Assembly (NCBI GenBank): GCA_018806985.1
Contig: JADANN010000397.1
Coordinates: 124,001-188,000 of the forward strand
Length of the DNA stretch: 64,000 bases
From: Angiostrongylus vasorum
Lineage: Eukaryota > Nematoda > Chromadorea > Rhabditida > Metastrongylidae
Direction: 5' to 3'
Below the pieces are notes generated by a model, which saw only the letters and a list, made by a program, of their open reading frames with translations, was not told the origin of the DNA and made no database searches. Below are positions 1 through 18,444 of this stretch, piece by piece (position 1 is the stretch's first letter; every line of letters begins with the position of its first letter). The position numbers and the translations under genes are program-made.

Positions 1-486
<486 letters not shown>

Positions 487-775
487 GGATATAAAAAGGA
501 TAAAGGATAAAGATCTTGGCGTTGATCCATCCCTAAGGGATGGCGCCGTGCATTCGACTTCATTAAGCATCGTTTGAAGGTGATTGAATGCATATTTGGC
601 CTTTGCAATGACTCGCGGTGGCTTACCAATGTATCGAACAAGTGCTGCTATCCTCTCAGACAAGTCTGGCACCAGTTTGCCGAGCCCGGAAGCATAGAAG
701 GCTTGGTGAGCCATGGGCGCGGGGGTCGATTCCAAACGTGTGTTGCAGAGCGCCTCCGACTACTGCGCCACACGC
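487..775 (-). repeat. tRNA-derived SINE, copy S1
   Basis: This is a full-length copy on the minus strand. The head near 775 carries a Pol III box A-like sequence (GGCGCAGTAG) and, about 40 bases further in, a box B-like GAATCGACCCC. The tail at 487-520 is A-rich in plus-strand view with repeated GGATAAA. It lies inside the duplicated PTGES2 exon. The open frame of about 80 codons across it recurs in other copies only because the copies are similar. Confidence 0.8.
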
Positions 776-3447
776 TAACCTGTCGTTTCTTCGACGTTTT
801 GACGAGCCAGTCTCTTTGTGATAGTGACAACTACAATTTTGCCAACAGATTTTTCGAAAGCTGTGTCGATAAGGACTTAAAGATAGGAGAAGGAAAGTGC
901 GTTAAGAGTGGCTTTGAGAAGAATGTTCGGATGGTCAGCAAAGACGGAGAACAGGCAGCTCCAGTTCTACAAGTAGTTACAAGGAGATCTCCGTTCTACT
1001 GTCCTCCTTGAGGCAGCAATGCTGGAGAAAGCATTCTGGGAAAGAATACCTCATGATTTGCATGGCTTGATCGTCGTTACTACTCACATGGAAGTGAATA
1101 CACGGTTCTATATTCATGGGATTGAGGAAGCTTTTGCCGGAAAGCAATTTTTTGAAACATCGGAGTGGAAAATATCAGTCGAACGGTACTTCCAGGAGAA
1201 ATGTTCTTTGTGTTTCCCATGTTTGTCGCTAGCTAGTGAAAGAAGAAGGGCAAACGTGCTTAACTAATACCCTCTCGAAGTGCTTTTCGTCGAGCCAGGT
1301 CAACATGTTACCACTAGGAAGTTTACTGGAGCACTTACGGATGGAATGATTCAACAAGCGCGAATTCTACCTCACGAGATTAGGAGCGACAATAGAAGGC
1401 AACATTCTGTTGTGTTTTGTTCCACAAGCCCCATACCATACTCTGAAATTCCTGTTGGAGGAATATTTTCCAACCGGTATTCTTTCCATAGATGCTCGAA
1501 TCTAGATTAAAACCATGAATAAATGCATGCCTATAGGACCAAACAGCGGGATGAACGACTTTCGTTAAGCTAGAAGGTGCAGTCGAAAAGTTCTTCGAGA
1601 CTACCACAAAAGCTGCATGATATGCATGCTACGCAAGCTCCTAATTAAGATTATATATGGGCTATGACAAATTGGAGACTTAATATAAAACCCAACTTAT
1701 TGAGCACGCACGATTTCCTACAGAGATCCTGCTGTGTGGATAACACTCACGCATGTCTCAGAGCGTATATGTCTCTGAAGACTACTAGTGGTTTTTATCT
1801 AAACATCGAAACCGCTGCCGTGCTGATCGATGTTGTGGGTTGTGGACCAATATCTACTCCACCCAAGTACTCTAAACCCATTGGCAGTGTTTCCACTAAT
1901 CCCTTCTCATTTCGATGAAAGAGAAACACCACTTAGTGCGTTCACCTTCACTTCACCTTGACGACAGTAACAGAGTCGTCGACTGGAAGCAATAGATAAT
2001 ACCCATTGATGGAAACTAATGCCAAACGCTCTTTTTTGGCGACGATGTCGTCATATTTCCGATCGACTAATTGACCCAAAACCTGCGCTCACCTTTCGGC
2101 GGTCCTCCTATTATTTTCCCATGCAGTTGAGACTCGACATAACCATGCCGCAAATTTTACGCATCAGCTATTTGGAAGTCTCCTAAACTTCAAAAAAGAA
2201 ACATGCAACTTTAGCGAGGACTCTGTCGTCATATTTTCGGGAGATTTCTCATCTTCAAGATCCAAGAAAATATATACTCAGAGGGGAAAATGAAGGGACA
2301 GTTATCAGAGAAAAGTTGACAACACATGGATCAGATGAGAACAGTACACTTGACCCTAAGGGGGATATAACTACATTTCAACAAGGAACAAGATCAGCCA
2401 ACGTAATTACTTGTGGTTCACATCAATAACTTATATCCACACATGAAAGCGATTTATCGATCGCTCAATGCAAACACGTCAACATGAACGGAGCACACCA
2501 TGAGCATAAATGATGCTCCACGAAGGACGAAACAAATGTGAAGTGTACTAGGACTAACGAGATTCATGACAACGTTAAGCAGCCCCGGCTTTGCGCGGAT
2601 GAGGAAGGTCCTTCCCTACAGAAATAGCGACAACCATCAAAGCGATCTACGTCACCTTATATAAGTGCAGAGCCATTTTCAGAATATAGCAAAGAAAAAA
2701 AGAACGAATATTGTCACTCCATCAACATACACAATATCACGTCTCCTATTCTATCTTTATTCTAGTACAAAACAAAACAGAGCTAATCCGACAGCACAGT
2801 GACAGCACTGCCTCTTTCCGCACAACACATATTGAGCAGATGAAGCACAATTGCAGAGGCAGTACACAATACCAACACTTAACAAATAAAATGAGGAACG
2901 AAGACTGGAAATCATTAATGAAAATGTATAACAGACTACGAGACAGCAATTACTACCATATGCTAATAACGCTTCAAAACAAAAACACGACAACTTGAGT
3001 ACTTTGATAACCATAACCGTAAACGCGATAAACGAGAAACCAATATCGATTTTTAAAAAAATCACTAAGTTCATTCCTACAGTTTTAAGCTACAAAACAT
3101 TAATTAGAAGAAACTCTTCAGAAAAAACGAAATAGAAGCAACATTTTAAAAAATCGGCCTTCAGTTAACCTCGTTAACGATAACCGATGTACTCTCTTCC
3201 ATTGATAAGCTTACCCGACGCTGATGAAAGATGTCATTCGGATAATTTTCGGGGCTTTCGCATTCCTAGGAGTCGAATTGATTCGACTCGATTGCTTACA
3301 ATGATTCGATCTTCAGATTTGGGCCTTCGTGATCGCAGCGAGTCGAATTCAATGAGACACCGCACGAAGAGGTGATTCGACCAGATGCGATCACGACGAT
3401 CCACGTCGGAAGACTGAAGAACTGCTATTAATTAACTCGAATCACTT
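776..3447. other. non-coding stretch with LINE debris
   Basis: I see no convincing gene. Open frames at 1019-1267, 1664-1918 and 2711-2998 have no recognisable motifs or splice context. The only explained part is a reverse-transcriptase remnant near 1950-2130. Confidence 0.4.
1950..2130 (+). mobile_element. remnant of RTE LINE reverse transcriptase
   Basis: Translated pieces read PIDGN, then after a gap FFGDDVVIF, at about 1999-2060. This matches the order and spacing of PIDGN and FADDIVIF around the catalytic aspartates in the copies at 48.8 and 50.2 kb. Stop codons lie on both sides, so it is an old dead fragment. Confidence 0.45.
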
Positions 3448-3485
3448 CGGCTCTGAAGAAGACGAAAGTGCCGAAACGACAGCCG
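3448..3485 (+). ncRNA. hammerhead ribozyme-like motif, copy A (degenerate)
   Basis: The order is CGGCT, CTGAAGA, a short hairpin, GAAAC, GAC, AGCCG. CTGAAGA fits the hammerhead CUGANGA box and GAAA the second box. The outer arms CGGCT and AGCCG are perfectly complementary (stem I, 5 bp). The cleavage triplet is GAC instead of GUC and stem II is weak, so this copy is probably inactive. Confidence 0.5.
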
Positions 3486-3678
3486 AATAACGTCCTTTAT
3501 CACTCTCGTATCAACTCACCAATGAAAGAAAAGGAACAAAAAAGAAAAAAAAAAACGAAATTGTTCTGTACAATGAGGTGGGAAGCCTAGGAAGTAATGA
3601 GCAGACTAATAGAAGTCTGCCAATAAATTGACCAAACATATGCATTGAAAAACCAGTTCATTACTCAATATTAGACTT

Positions 3679-8535
<4,857 letters not shown>

Positions 8536-9905
8536 CTAAACATCATATACGTCGCAAACAGAAAAAAAATCGGGGGATGGAGTGTGGTAAATATAAGCAG
8601 GTCCAGAAGTGAAATACATTAACACCAACCCTATCACAATGACCACTGAACACCCCAGAAATTTCGCAACAGACGAGCCAAACGAATTTTTTGTGGATTC
8701 GTACGACCTCGATCACTGGAGGTAGTTCTGTCAATGAATTACCCGAACTCGAAACCGACACCGAACGTGGATCGCGTTGAAATTGCGGCGAGATGCGCGA
8801 ACAGTGATCGATGATTTCATAAGGGCATTATATGAATGGCTAACACATAAGTAGAGGCGTGTCGCAAGATTTGAGAGCTGCACAAGTTTTAACACACCAG
8901 CTAGGAAGTGTCATTTCAGAAATCGTAGAGAACAAACACAAGTAAATCCTGGAATTCTTCAGAATATTCACCACTCTTCTTGTTCCCATTGAACAACACA
9001 GATCACACCACATTAACAATAGCGAACATTGGATACATTCTAGAGTGTTTCTCTCATGTTTGTTTAATTAACAGTGCTCTAGACCTTACTGTTGAACAAA
9101 GTTGTCTTAAAAATTTACAAGCACACCAAAATGGAAGGTGAAGTTACCTTACGGCATACTTCTCCATCTACTTTCTCTCCACCAAATTTCTTGGTTTGAA
9201 ACCCAGCATTTTCACCTACTCCGCTCAAGCCGACGTAAACCGCTGCAGCAACAGCTAGTTGTTTTCCTACCCTCAATCCTAAAAATAACAGTCTTCAAAG
9301 TTATTAATGATATAAACCAACTCTATACGACCGAATATATACAGGTGCTCTACGAAGAATGGTATATGAAGGGATAATCGAAATACACATGTACGGCACA
9401 AAGGTTCTTTTGTATGTGAAGGAAAACGTCCCCAACCAATACAGCTTGTAAATATAAGCAGTCATTGGAGAACATCTCATACCGAACCATCCGCAAACAT
9501 TCACTCTCCTCTACATTTTCACTCTGACAACGAAATAAACCATACATCGTTGAACCACCACGTCCCATGAGTAGGCTCTAGCCTTGTCCGAGGTTCTCAG
9601 ATCAAGGATAACAAGTACTGCTAGATAGGGCAATTAGAATAGGCAAAGTTCACGGGTTCACAGACTGCTCCTTATTGTTGGCAACAATCAGCGTCTAGTG
9701 AGAAGTCGATGGTGGGAAACAAACAGCTATTCATATCTTCCATCCCATATTAAGCCCCCAAAAAACTATCCAGACCTTTACTCACTCCTGTCTACCTTTT
9801 CACTCGAGCATTAATCGTCTACGCAGAGTATTCAGTGGGATTTTGGATTTGACTCTCACCGGTCAAGGGTTTTTGGATCGGAGATGACAAATCGTGTTAT
9901 GTACA
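8536..9905. other. region 5' of the resolved PTGES2 exons
   Basis: On the minus strand, 8540-8760 is open in more than one frame and encodes a hydrophobic run (GCSVVIVIGLVLMYF in one frame) that could be the PTGES2 membrane anchor. From about 8760 to 9900 I see no supported gene. Confidence 0.3.
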
Positions 9906-10288
9906 TCAATTACTTCGATACTTCGATGGTTCGGTTTCAATGGTTATGTGAGCCCCAGCCTAATCTCCATTTTTTTCGGAGGTTTGCTGGTTTAGCCATT
10001 ATGGTTCCTCGGAGTCCCGAGGTCAGCCTACCAAAGTCTGCCCCAGGTCCTCATCACCACAGGCAGTCGCCGCCGTTGTGGATCTGAAGATTTTCTACCA
10101 TGCGACTAGTTTGGTACGAGGATGGTGACTGATCCTGATACTGCTTTACTTTTAGCTGGGCTTCCTGGTGGAAACGCCGGACTCTTTCTCGGTTTGGCAG
10201 AAAATGCCGAAATGAATCTTCCAGCTATACATCGTACCTCGACACCCAGGAAAACCTCCCAGCCACGATTCGGCGGTAAACCGTTTGG
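9906..10288 (+). repeat. interspersed repeat family R2, copy 1
   Basis: R2 is a sequence of about 380 bp seen five times here. Anchors shared by the copies include a TTTGCTGG segment followed by GCCA, CAGTCGC near the middle, GATCCTGATACT/GATCCTGGTATT, and a right end CAGCCACGA...GCGGTAAAC. It has no tRNA-like promoter that I can see, no clear coding frame shared by all copies and no obvious terminal inverted repeats. Confidence 0.75.
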
Positions 10289-12139
10289 AAGATGTAAACC
10301 AATTAAATACAAGAACTCACGGATTCACGCAGTACTCCTTTTCCATATTATGACTCATCGCTTAACCAGAGGGACGATAATGATGGACAAACGACTAGTT
10401 GCAGATTCCATACCATGCAACGTTAACGAGAACCATCTACACCACTATTCATCCTCCTTTATCTTTCAGCATAGACATCACCATGGATTTGAACAGCGTA
10501 TTTCGTGTAATTTCGAAAGCAAATCCCAGTATTGTGGTTAGATCACATGATTACAGACGACAATCAATGCCAAAAAACCCTCTCAGTGAACTAACTGTGG
10601 CCACGAATATATCCTACTTAACATTTTCTGCAGTACAGAACCATCTTCACATTCGTTAAAGCGAATGATAGCTGGGAAAACATGAATACAAAATAACACC
10701 GTTTTCAATGGGATGTACCCCCAAATTCTCCACAAGCAGAAGAAATCTTCACCAGCAGCAAAAATCGGAATACGAATAAACCACAACGATTGGCAAATGA
10801 CCACAAACTAGTACATTCAGGATCTACGCCTAGTATACGTCAAATACATGAACTATTGAGTTCGTAAACTACCGGCATTAAATTAATTAGCACAGAAACC
10901 AATACTGTTGTCCTCATAGTTTCAAGAGCCAAATATTGTGTGTTACGTGCAACACACAAATTCTCAAGATTCTGAACCTCTAACCTTCAAATATCTTCAT
11001 TGTCAAAATTCCGTATCATCAAACAGTACAAAACGAGAAAGTAATAAACTCAACGATAAAAAGTACAGACAACAAGGTGTGATTAATTAAACACAACCAA
11101 CTGGAAATCTACAACGTAACCACTGCAACATCTCTGAGATGCTCAACTTTGCTACATTCACGGAAGGACGCCATTCTGACAATTTGTGGTCGTCCTGACC
11201 GGACCACCCTCTAGAATCTACCGCATTACGGTATTGAAACATCTTCATTATTACAAAAGAAACAACTGTGCATAAAATAAGAAAAAACTCAATAACAACT
11301 TGTTCTTTTGCTGAGCAAAGAAGAAGAAAAAAGTTGAACGCTGAACTAGGCAAAGACGACAGCAGCACTGAGAGAAAGAAGGAAATGAGCAGTGTAGACT
11401 TTGCATGAAAACAAAACAGTGTCCTACTCAGTAAGCTAACACTCTTGGTCTTAAAAAAGTATTCTTCAACAAATGACAATAACCAGAAAAACAAAAACGT
11501 TAAAAAATGAAAAGCAAAACAATCCATAGATGACGGTAAAAGAAGGAGGTGCTAAAAATAAACAGAGTGACTTCAGGAATCACCTATTTTGCATAGCCCG
11601 GAGTGGTCCGTGTCATATTCCAGATATCCACCCAAAAAAAAGGTAAGTTAGGTTCGACGCAATGATGAGGACCATGTACTATAAGGTTTTGATAACCACA
11701 ACAAGGATTTAATCAATTCTAACACGGTTTAACACCCAGAGTTCGATGATGTCGTTCTCTTCTAACTGAAATTTGAATAAAACAGGAAAAATTTCGAACC
11801 ATGTAAAATGAAGCAAGCCTTTGAAAAAAAGTGACACAAACAAGCCATGAGAAGTAAACTCACCGGAGTAGACAATTTCCGATGTAATTTCTATTTCCCT
11901 TCCTCGAATCATAACAGTGAGTGATTTACATCATTCTTCCAAGCTCAAATTGCAAGGGCTGCTGACCCCAAGTATGGTTACTGTTTTGTTTTTTCTCAGC
12001 TTCCCTGGAAATAAGAGAGAAATAAAATTCAGCTAGAAAAAAAATAGCTCATGTGGTCCCGAAAGTAACTTTTAAGGTCATAGAAACAATTTTTGTAATC
12101 ATTAAATGGGAAACCTCCCATAGGCAGTAAATAATAAGC
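10289..12139. other. non-coding spacer between PTGES2 and PUF genes
   Basis: The region is AT-rich. The minus-strand frame at 11087-11527 is long (146 codons) but is dominated by Phe/Leu/Ser from an A-rich plus strand. I see no splice context or domain, so I do not call a gene. Confidence 0.4.
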
Positions 12140-12390
12140 TAAATTGTGATTATAGCTACAGCCTCAGTTTAACTGGGCTCAGTGCCGATCTGGACTCCCC
12201 CAGATCAATACCGCTGATGGGTGATTGCTGATGGTGTTGATTGACAGAACTAGCTGAGAGACAGGCGGAACGAATGACTCGCATGGTGTGGTGCTGAACG
12301 CGTTAGTACCCGGCAAGGGTAGTATCGCATTCGTTCTCCACCGCAAACACCTGCGGTCCGGAGTTTTGCAAATATCTCAGCATCACTGAA
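12140..12390 (-). repeat. inverted-repeat-ended family R3, copy 1
   Basis: This copy matches those at 34.1, 43.6 and 56.9 kb. One end reads (minus strand) GCTGAGATATTTGCAAAAC then CGGACCGCAGG. The other end carries CAAATCGGCACTGA-like sequence and CTGAGGCTGTAG. The body contains a conserved segment on the pattern of CATGCGGGTCCTTCG in sister copies. Confidence 0.7.
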
Positions 12391-12426
12391 GTTACAGACA
12401 GTATATGTATACATACACATGTATGT

Positions 12427-12427
12427 A

Positions 12428-12471
<44 letters not shown>
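12427..12471. repeat. (AT)n microsatellite
   Basis: An uninterrupted run of alternating A and T is preceded by GTATGTATATATGTATA. Copy number is likely unstable. Confidence 0.9.
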
Positions 12472-13009
12472 GCAAGATTAGGTGGAGGGTAGTGGTTAAA
12501 CCTGTTCGTTTGTTCTGGCTTCGATTGGGTTGACTCAAGGAATGGACATACTACTTTTGGTGTAGCATAGTCACGTGAGAATGTACACACATAGAAGTAG
12601 GCACACAAGGATAGTACGCCTTCCTGCACGTTGAATGGGCAAAAATTTTTGTAATAAAGTTGCCGTGAAGGTGAAGGTACACTGGAGGTGAATTGCAGCC
12701 ACCCTCCACAAATAGGCCCAAGTCTTAGTTCGATAAAGTCTAACATGGTACTCGTGATTAAATCCAGCCCCTGACGAGTACCAGTTCTCTAAAAAGGCAA
12801 TCGTTGTTCCGCGAAGAGTAGAAACTTAAAGAAATCCTCCTACGAAAATATATCACTCTCTTAATGTTGCTCTTGCGAGCGGAAACAGCCGGACGGTTCC
12901 GAAACGCGACAAAGACAAGTGGAGACTTTTCTGTTGATTGGAGAAACTTTAAAATAACGGAAAGTGATGACAAAGGTAGGGAAATGAACATGAGGACATT
13001 CGCACTCAC

Positions 13010-16000
13010 TAATGATATGCTTTCCGTGACTAAGTTTCTTAAGTGTAGGGACGTGTGGCTTGATTGCATTCGTCAGCTTTTCATAGTGATCAAGGTCAGC
13101 TATATCCAGCATTTTCTGCACAACGTAGTTCGCATATCGGTCTTTCACCATCAGAAGAACAGGAGGCGATGGACTAAATAGTTAGATAACAACTACGACA
13201 ACGTCCAAAATAGTTAATTGCAAAGAAAAGTACGGGGAAGGAATTAAAAACGAAGAATAACAATGAAATGATCGAACTTACCCATCATCGTATTTCATCG
13301 ACGAGAATAGCTTTAAGGTGAGGTCCAGCACGGATCCAGCATTTCTCGATGATAGTAGAAGCAAATGTGTGACTTGCTTATGTCAACAGGTTTCCAACTA
13401 TCTAAGATGAAAACCTCATCGTGTAGAAAAGAAAGCCTTGATAATTCGAAAAAAGTAAATACTGCCGACTAAGAAAACAAAAAGCGGAAAACAAGACTTC
13501 ACATTCATGACTATAATTTGAAAACACATCAAACTAGATGACCTCCTGTATGATACGATCTCTGTCTGGATCACTACCGCGCTCAATGACATGTTGGATC
13601 ACATAGTTTTCCATAGCGATCCAGAGCAAGTGGGCGAACATTTGCATGAAGGGCTTCCCGAACAGGTCTCTTCTGCTCTTCTGTGCAATGCCCAAGCAGT
13701 TTTTGAATAACTCTGCAGCCATACCGACGCATGGATAATTTTACAATCTATAAAGATATTTGTAACGAGAGAAAAGTATTAAGTAATATTCGTGTTAAAC
13801 TGTAGAAGCTTGTCAAGATACATAACGAGTATTGATGAAGAATACAATGGAAATAAGGTGGTTCAAAAAAAAATCGAAAAGCACTGTAACAAGCACGATT
13901 CAACGCACAGTTTGAGGGTCCATATTTCGGAAAGGAATCGATGAGAAACTGGAGCCGTTCAGCTTTCACATTTACGATGAGCTCCTGGATGACGTGGTTT
14001 CCACTTCTTTCCAACGCGCACTTCAACATCTTAGGAGTTGTTCATCCTATGACATTATTCCCAATTCATGTCATAGCTTCTTCTTATTCATAGAATGATT
14101 TATGCACATTTCGATAAAATCAATAGAATTTTGAAGCAGATCTTTACCACTTAACCATTAAGTAAATCACATTAGTGGTAGACTAGAATGTCATTTTTCT
14201 ATGGATGACCATTTCTAAGCAACTATAAGGTGCAAAGATTACATTTCTCGTGAATAGAATGTGATAATTCCAGAATTGGAAGGATAATTAGAACCGTTTT
14301 TTGGAAAAAAATAAGGGAATAAAGTAGCAACTACTGAAAACAGTAGCAACGATTGGGTTGCTAGAATGAATAATTCATTCTAACAACTCAGTCGAATTAT
14401 GACACTATTCTAAAAATGAAAACGACGAAAGAAAAGGTCTGAAAAATTGACTCGGAGATACCTGGCTTTTTTAGTTCTCCCAAAATTTCGAGCTGAATGT
14501 TTCCGTCTGCGCTTTCCAAAGCTTTCTGGATGAGGGCGACTTCCAAACATGAGGCGAGCGAGACTGAGAACATCTTTCAGAGGCACCCCGAGAGCAGAGT
14601 TCTGTTCCGGGGTTCCAAGTTCAAAAACCTTCTAAAAAAGGCAAACTGTTGGACGGATAAGAAAGCCGAATAAAACAGAATGAAACAACTCTTCACCTGA
14701 ACTAAATAATTACCAAACGCGTCAATCATTAGAATTTGAGCATTAGCCACAATCTCGTCGAGGAGAATTTGCTTCTCTTTTACAGATGCACTCTCAAGTT
14801 TCTCTTGGAGAAATCTGCAATAATTTTCATACTCTCTCTATGAAATATAGATACGCTGGTGGTCGGCATGGATTTGTCCCATGCATAGGTGTGGACGATC
14901 ATAACACTTACTTGCTGATAACCCCTGTTCCCTTTTCGCTTTCATTTTTTTTACCTCTGTCCATTTACAATTGATTTGTGGTGACGTGGATCACTATAAC
15001 CCATTTTGGTATTTATAATGTTCCAGCCCGCTCGCTAAGACAACAAATTTTTCGTCGGGAATTTATGCCATATACGCCACACGAAAGATTAATGAAGGGG
15101 TGGGTAGTTCTCAGAGCAGCTTGGTTCCAATGATCTTAAACTTAAAAAAGGGTTCTCGTACACTAAAGAAATATTGAAACTCGAAAGAAACTGCTCATAA
15201 TGGTAAGGTTATATAGGCAATAGATAGTGGTCACGTAAAGATCGTACTTATCATTGTATCTTTTAATACACAAAAATATCTATTTATTATGGTTACACGT
15301 AGTCCAGTAAGCAGCAAAACTAACCCCTTACAAGTGTTTAAATGAGAATTCTATTCTAGGCGTAAGCTTATTGACTCTTAAAAATAGGCAAATTGGTGAA
15401 AGTGTCACTGGCGCTTGAATTTAATGTTCTGATTCGTCAGAGTTATATTATTAGAAGCACAAGTTTCGAATAACTGTCGGGAAATAAAGCAGTCTTTTTC
15501 TATTCGCCGAGATCCACGACAGTCTTTAGCAAATTCCACCTGATTTGATAGAACATCGGCTATTTGAAGTAGAGGAGTTCGACTGTTCTGGAAATCATGC
15601 AAAAGGTTATTCCGGTTTGGCTGTCTGGAACAAAGCTTATGAAGAAGGAAAAGCCTGAACTGAAAACGTTTTTGAAGCGACGAGAACCTTGAACTGTTAT
15701 TGTCAGCTCGATGGATGCCCTGACAACCGCCAAAGTGACGAATATTCGACGGATGTGGCGGTGCGCTGAATATTGGCAATCCTGCATTACGATATCCTTG
15801 AGCACTCATTCGTGGATACAAGTGTGGTCCCGGCGCTGTTGGAATTCCACCATCTGCGAATGAGAACAATTGAAACTTGGTTTCAGCCAAAGAAACAACT
15901 CCTTTTTCAGAAGACAATACTCCACGAACGAAAACATCGCTGATCAGAAAACGTTGCAAAACACACTTTAGAGTGGGACAACAATTGATTTCTGTCAACA

Positions 16001-17390
16001 TTTCTACTATTGGCACCCCTCCGTCTATTACGACACATGCTGAAAATTGAATGTCGATGATTAAACCATAAAGGATCGAGGCTTCTCACACAAGGTTCTT
16101 GAATAATATACAAACGCTATGAAAATACTCTCCCAGCATAGGGGAAACATGGACGGCGGTTCAAATTTCTTCCGAACTCTTGAAAGCATTCGTTTCTTTA
16201 TCTGGTAACTCAGTGGTAACAAAATCATAGTGGTAACATTTAAACCTGTAATACCCCAGGTTTTCCTGCACATCGTTGGCCACAGATGAGAAGATACGTG
16301 AAGAAGCACCATCCAAGAAGAACTGTAGAGGCGAATCCAAGAAGTGCAAATAATTAACGACGAGTTCACTCAGTGGATCAATTCATACCTTCCCCTTTCA
16401 TTCTGGGATGACGTTGACCAGAATCTGTTTCTGTAAGCACCAAAGACTATTTAAGCATAAGTATTAAGTACACTCATTTGATACTTGACACTTGAATGCC
16501 CGTCCTCAGTGATTATGCGGACACCAGCATAATCTCCATTTTCTGGAGTTTTGCTGGTTAAGCCATTGTGGTTCTGTGGAATAGCGAAGTTAGCCTGGCC
16601 CAAAGTCTGTCCAAGGTCGTCACCACCACATGCAGTCGCAGCCGTTGTGGATCAGAGGGAAATTTGTCACCATGCGACTTTGATACCACGACGGTGGTGG
16701 ATCCTGGTATTGGTTTACTCTTAGCTAGGATTCCTAATGGAAACGCCGGACTCCTCAGCTTGGGAGACCCTGCCAGGTCGCAGTCCGACATCCAGGAACA
16801 CCTCCGTATATAATGACATATATAATGAACAAAGCAAAAAGTCAACACATACGGAAGCTACAGAGCGCATCGAAGAAGAAGCGTCTGGACTTTAACTTAA
16901 ATTACCTAAGCTTGGATTGTTTCGTACTGTTAGAGCGGGTGGTGGCAGCATCGGAGGTCGATTGAGCCTCACATACATCACGGGATGAGGTAGCGGTTGT
17001 GGAAATGAGGGAAATGCTAACCATCCATCCATTCCTAAAACTTTGTTTCATTGTAGCAACGGACAAGGTCTAATCACACTTGATATTCACCGAAACTCCA
17101 TAACTACAGATTTTCAAACATCTGATACGATAGTGGCTCTAACAAGCATGGACATATGGAGAATGGCGTTGATTAAACAATAAATGACGGCAAAGTTGAT
17201 AGAGTTTGACTAGCAAAAACCCTAACCTGAATATGACTGGTCAGAACGATTGCCATTATGCTGAGGATGAGGTGAATCAGCAAGAGAAAGTGCTACCATA
17301 TTTGCAGCAACGGTTATCATCTGATTTTGATAGTGTTGTGGTGAAGACGGAAAAACATTTGACGACATCGTTCCCTCTGGTCGCCTCGTA
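13010..17390 (-). CDS. Pumilio/PUF-family RNA-binding protein, exons with frame breaks
   Basis: PUF proteins bind the 3' UTRs of target mRNAs and repress them. All eight repeats are visible in order on the minus strand: R1 (exon ending near 15505 spliced to 14825; CRGSR/FLQEKLE), R2 (GNYLVQ, about 14705-14800), R3 (MFGSR then LIQKALE, about 14470-14560), R4 (SGNHVIQELI, about 14000), R5 (YGCRVIQKLL, about 13720), R6 (NYVIQHVIERG, about 13600), R7 (FASTIIEKC, 13282-13372) and R8 (RYANYVVQKMLDIAD, 13010-13173). Upstream exons with Pro-rich, low-complexity sequence at about 16910-17032 (MDGWLAFPSFPQPL) and 17225-17390 (SNVFPSSPQHYQNQ) fit the disordered N-terminus of PUF proteins. R3, R5/R6 and R7 each need a one-base frame correction. 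The final exon after 13010 and the start codon are not placed. The family is certain; the paralogue is not. Confidence 0.85.
16480..16811 (+). repeat. interspersed repeat family R2, copy 2
   Basis: It begins GATACTTGACACTTG and carries the R2 anchors (GGAGTTTTGCTGGTTAAGCC, CAGTCGCAGCCGTTGTGGAT). It lacks the terminal CAGCCACGA segment. It lies in an intron of the PUF gene. Confidence 0.75.
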
Positions 17391-17399
17391 CCTCTACCT

Positions 17400-18430
17400 A
17401 TAAATGGATGAGGAATTGATTTCTATGTGCAGAACGCTGCATGTTAAATTCTTTTTTGTTGTATACCAAATTACATAATTTATCCCAAATTGCAAACTAT
17501 CACTTCGTTTCAAACTTGCAATATGTGTTCAGGACGGTAATAAAATGATGAGATAATCAAATATTTCGTAATGACCCCCAAGCAACGTTTCCCTAGGTGT
17601 TCAAGTGTTTTCTCAGAGAATTTATGCCTTAAAGTCTCGAAATGGTTGCTCTCCCTCTGATTTGCAAGGCAATGGCGACTTGTTGCTTGTGGTGAAGGCT
17701 TGAAAACGCTTTTCCACGAGTTGTTCTCGATGCTAGCAAGAAGAAAAAACTTACTCAAATAGGAAAAATACTATTTGAATTGGAAAATATGTCGTCCGTT
17801 ACCCAATTGATTCTTCAGGAAGAAGTATCATTCAGACAGTCAAGGATGTTTTCTAAGTAGAATGCCTGTTAACTGTCCTATTTGAGAGAAGGGGTAATTT
17901 TTGGTAAAACTAGCCATTCTGTGAGTTTGCTATGTTCGACGGTACACGAAGTGGAGCATTCGTCTCACAAGGCGCATTCCAAGCTCCGTATCAATAACCT
18001 GGTGCAGACCATTGCATTGTGGATGGACCTGTGATAACGTTGTTTCGTTTCATTAGATGTGGAGCAATCTAGAGCTACATTGGAGTGACAATAGCATGAA
18101 TTATCAAAAGCGCCCAGAAAAAAAATGACTGGCTACGGAAAGAAAACGAAACTGAAATGAGAATGGTTTAGGTGTGGTTCGTAAATAGACATTTACTTGC
18201 GGTTCAGGGATTAAGAATAACAGTACGCAGTGAAATCCGGTAAGTGGTTGACCCCACGCTCCAGTCTTTCCAGTTATTTGAGTCGGTCACCACCTTTCCC
18301 GCACCGTATTTCGTTAGAAAAATATTCTTCACTATTAAAAAGTGGTAAATATATGAGCATGTAGAATCACAGATTCCAGAATTAAGGTGGTGTGGAATTA
18401 TATGTGAACAATTAGTGGATGGCTTACTCT
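17400..18430. other. 5' region of the PUF gene, nothing recognised
   Basis: No exon, repeat copy or RNA gene could be supported here. The minus-strand open frame at 17510-17758 has no motif. The PUF promoter may lie here or in a missed 5' exon. Confidence 0.3.
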
Positions 18431-18444
18431 TTTTTATAACCATT

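Noticed and set aside
2711..3074. Overlapping frames on both strands
   Set aside because: No domain, no splice context, low-complexity composition.
10122..10541. 139-codon plus-strand frame
   Set aside because: Its first half is R2 sequence and the rest has no motif or splice support.
11087..11527. 146-codon minus-strand frame
   Set aside because: Phe/Leu/Ser-rich reading of T-rich sequence with no splice signals, domain or homology cue.
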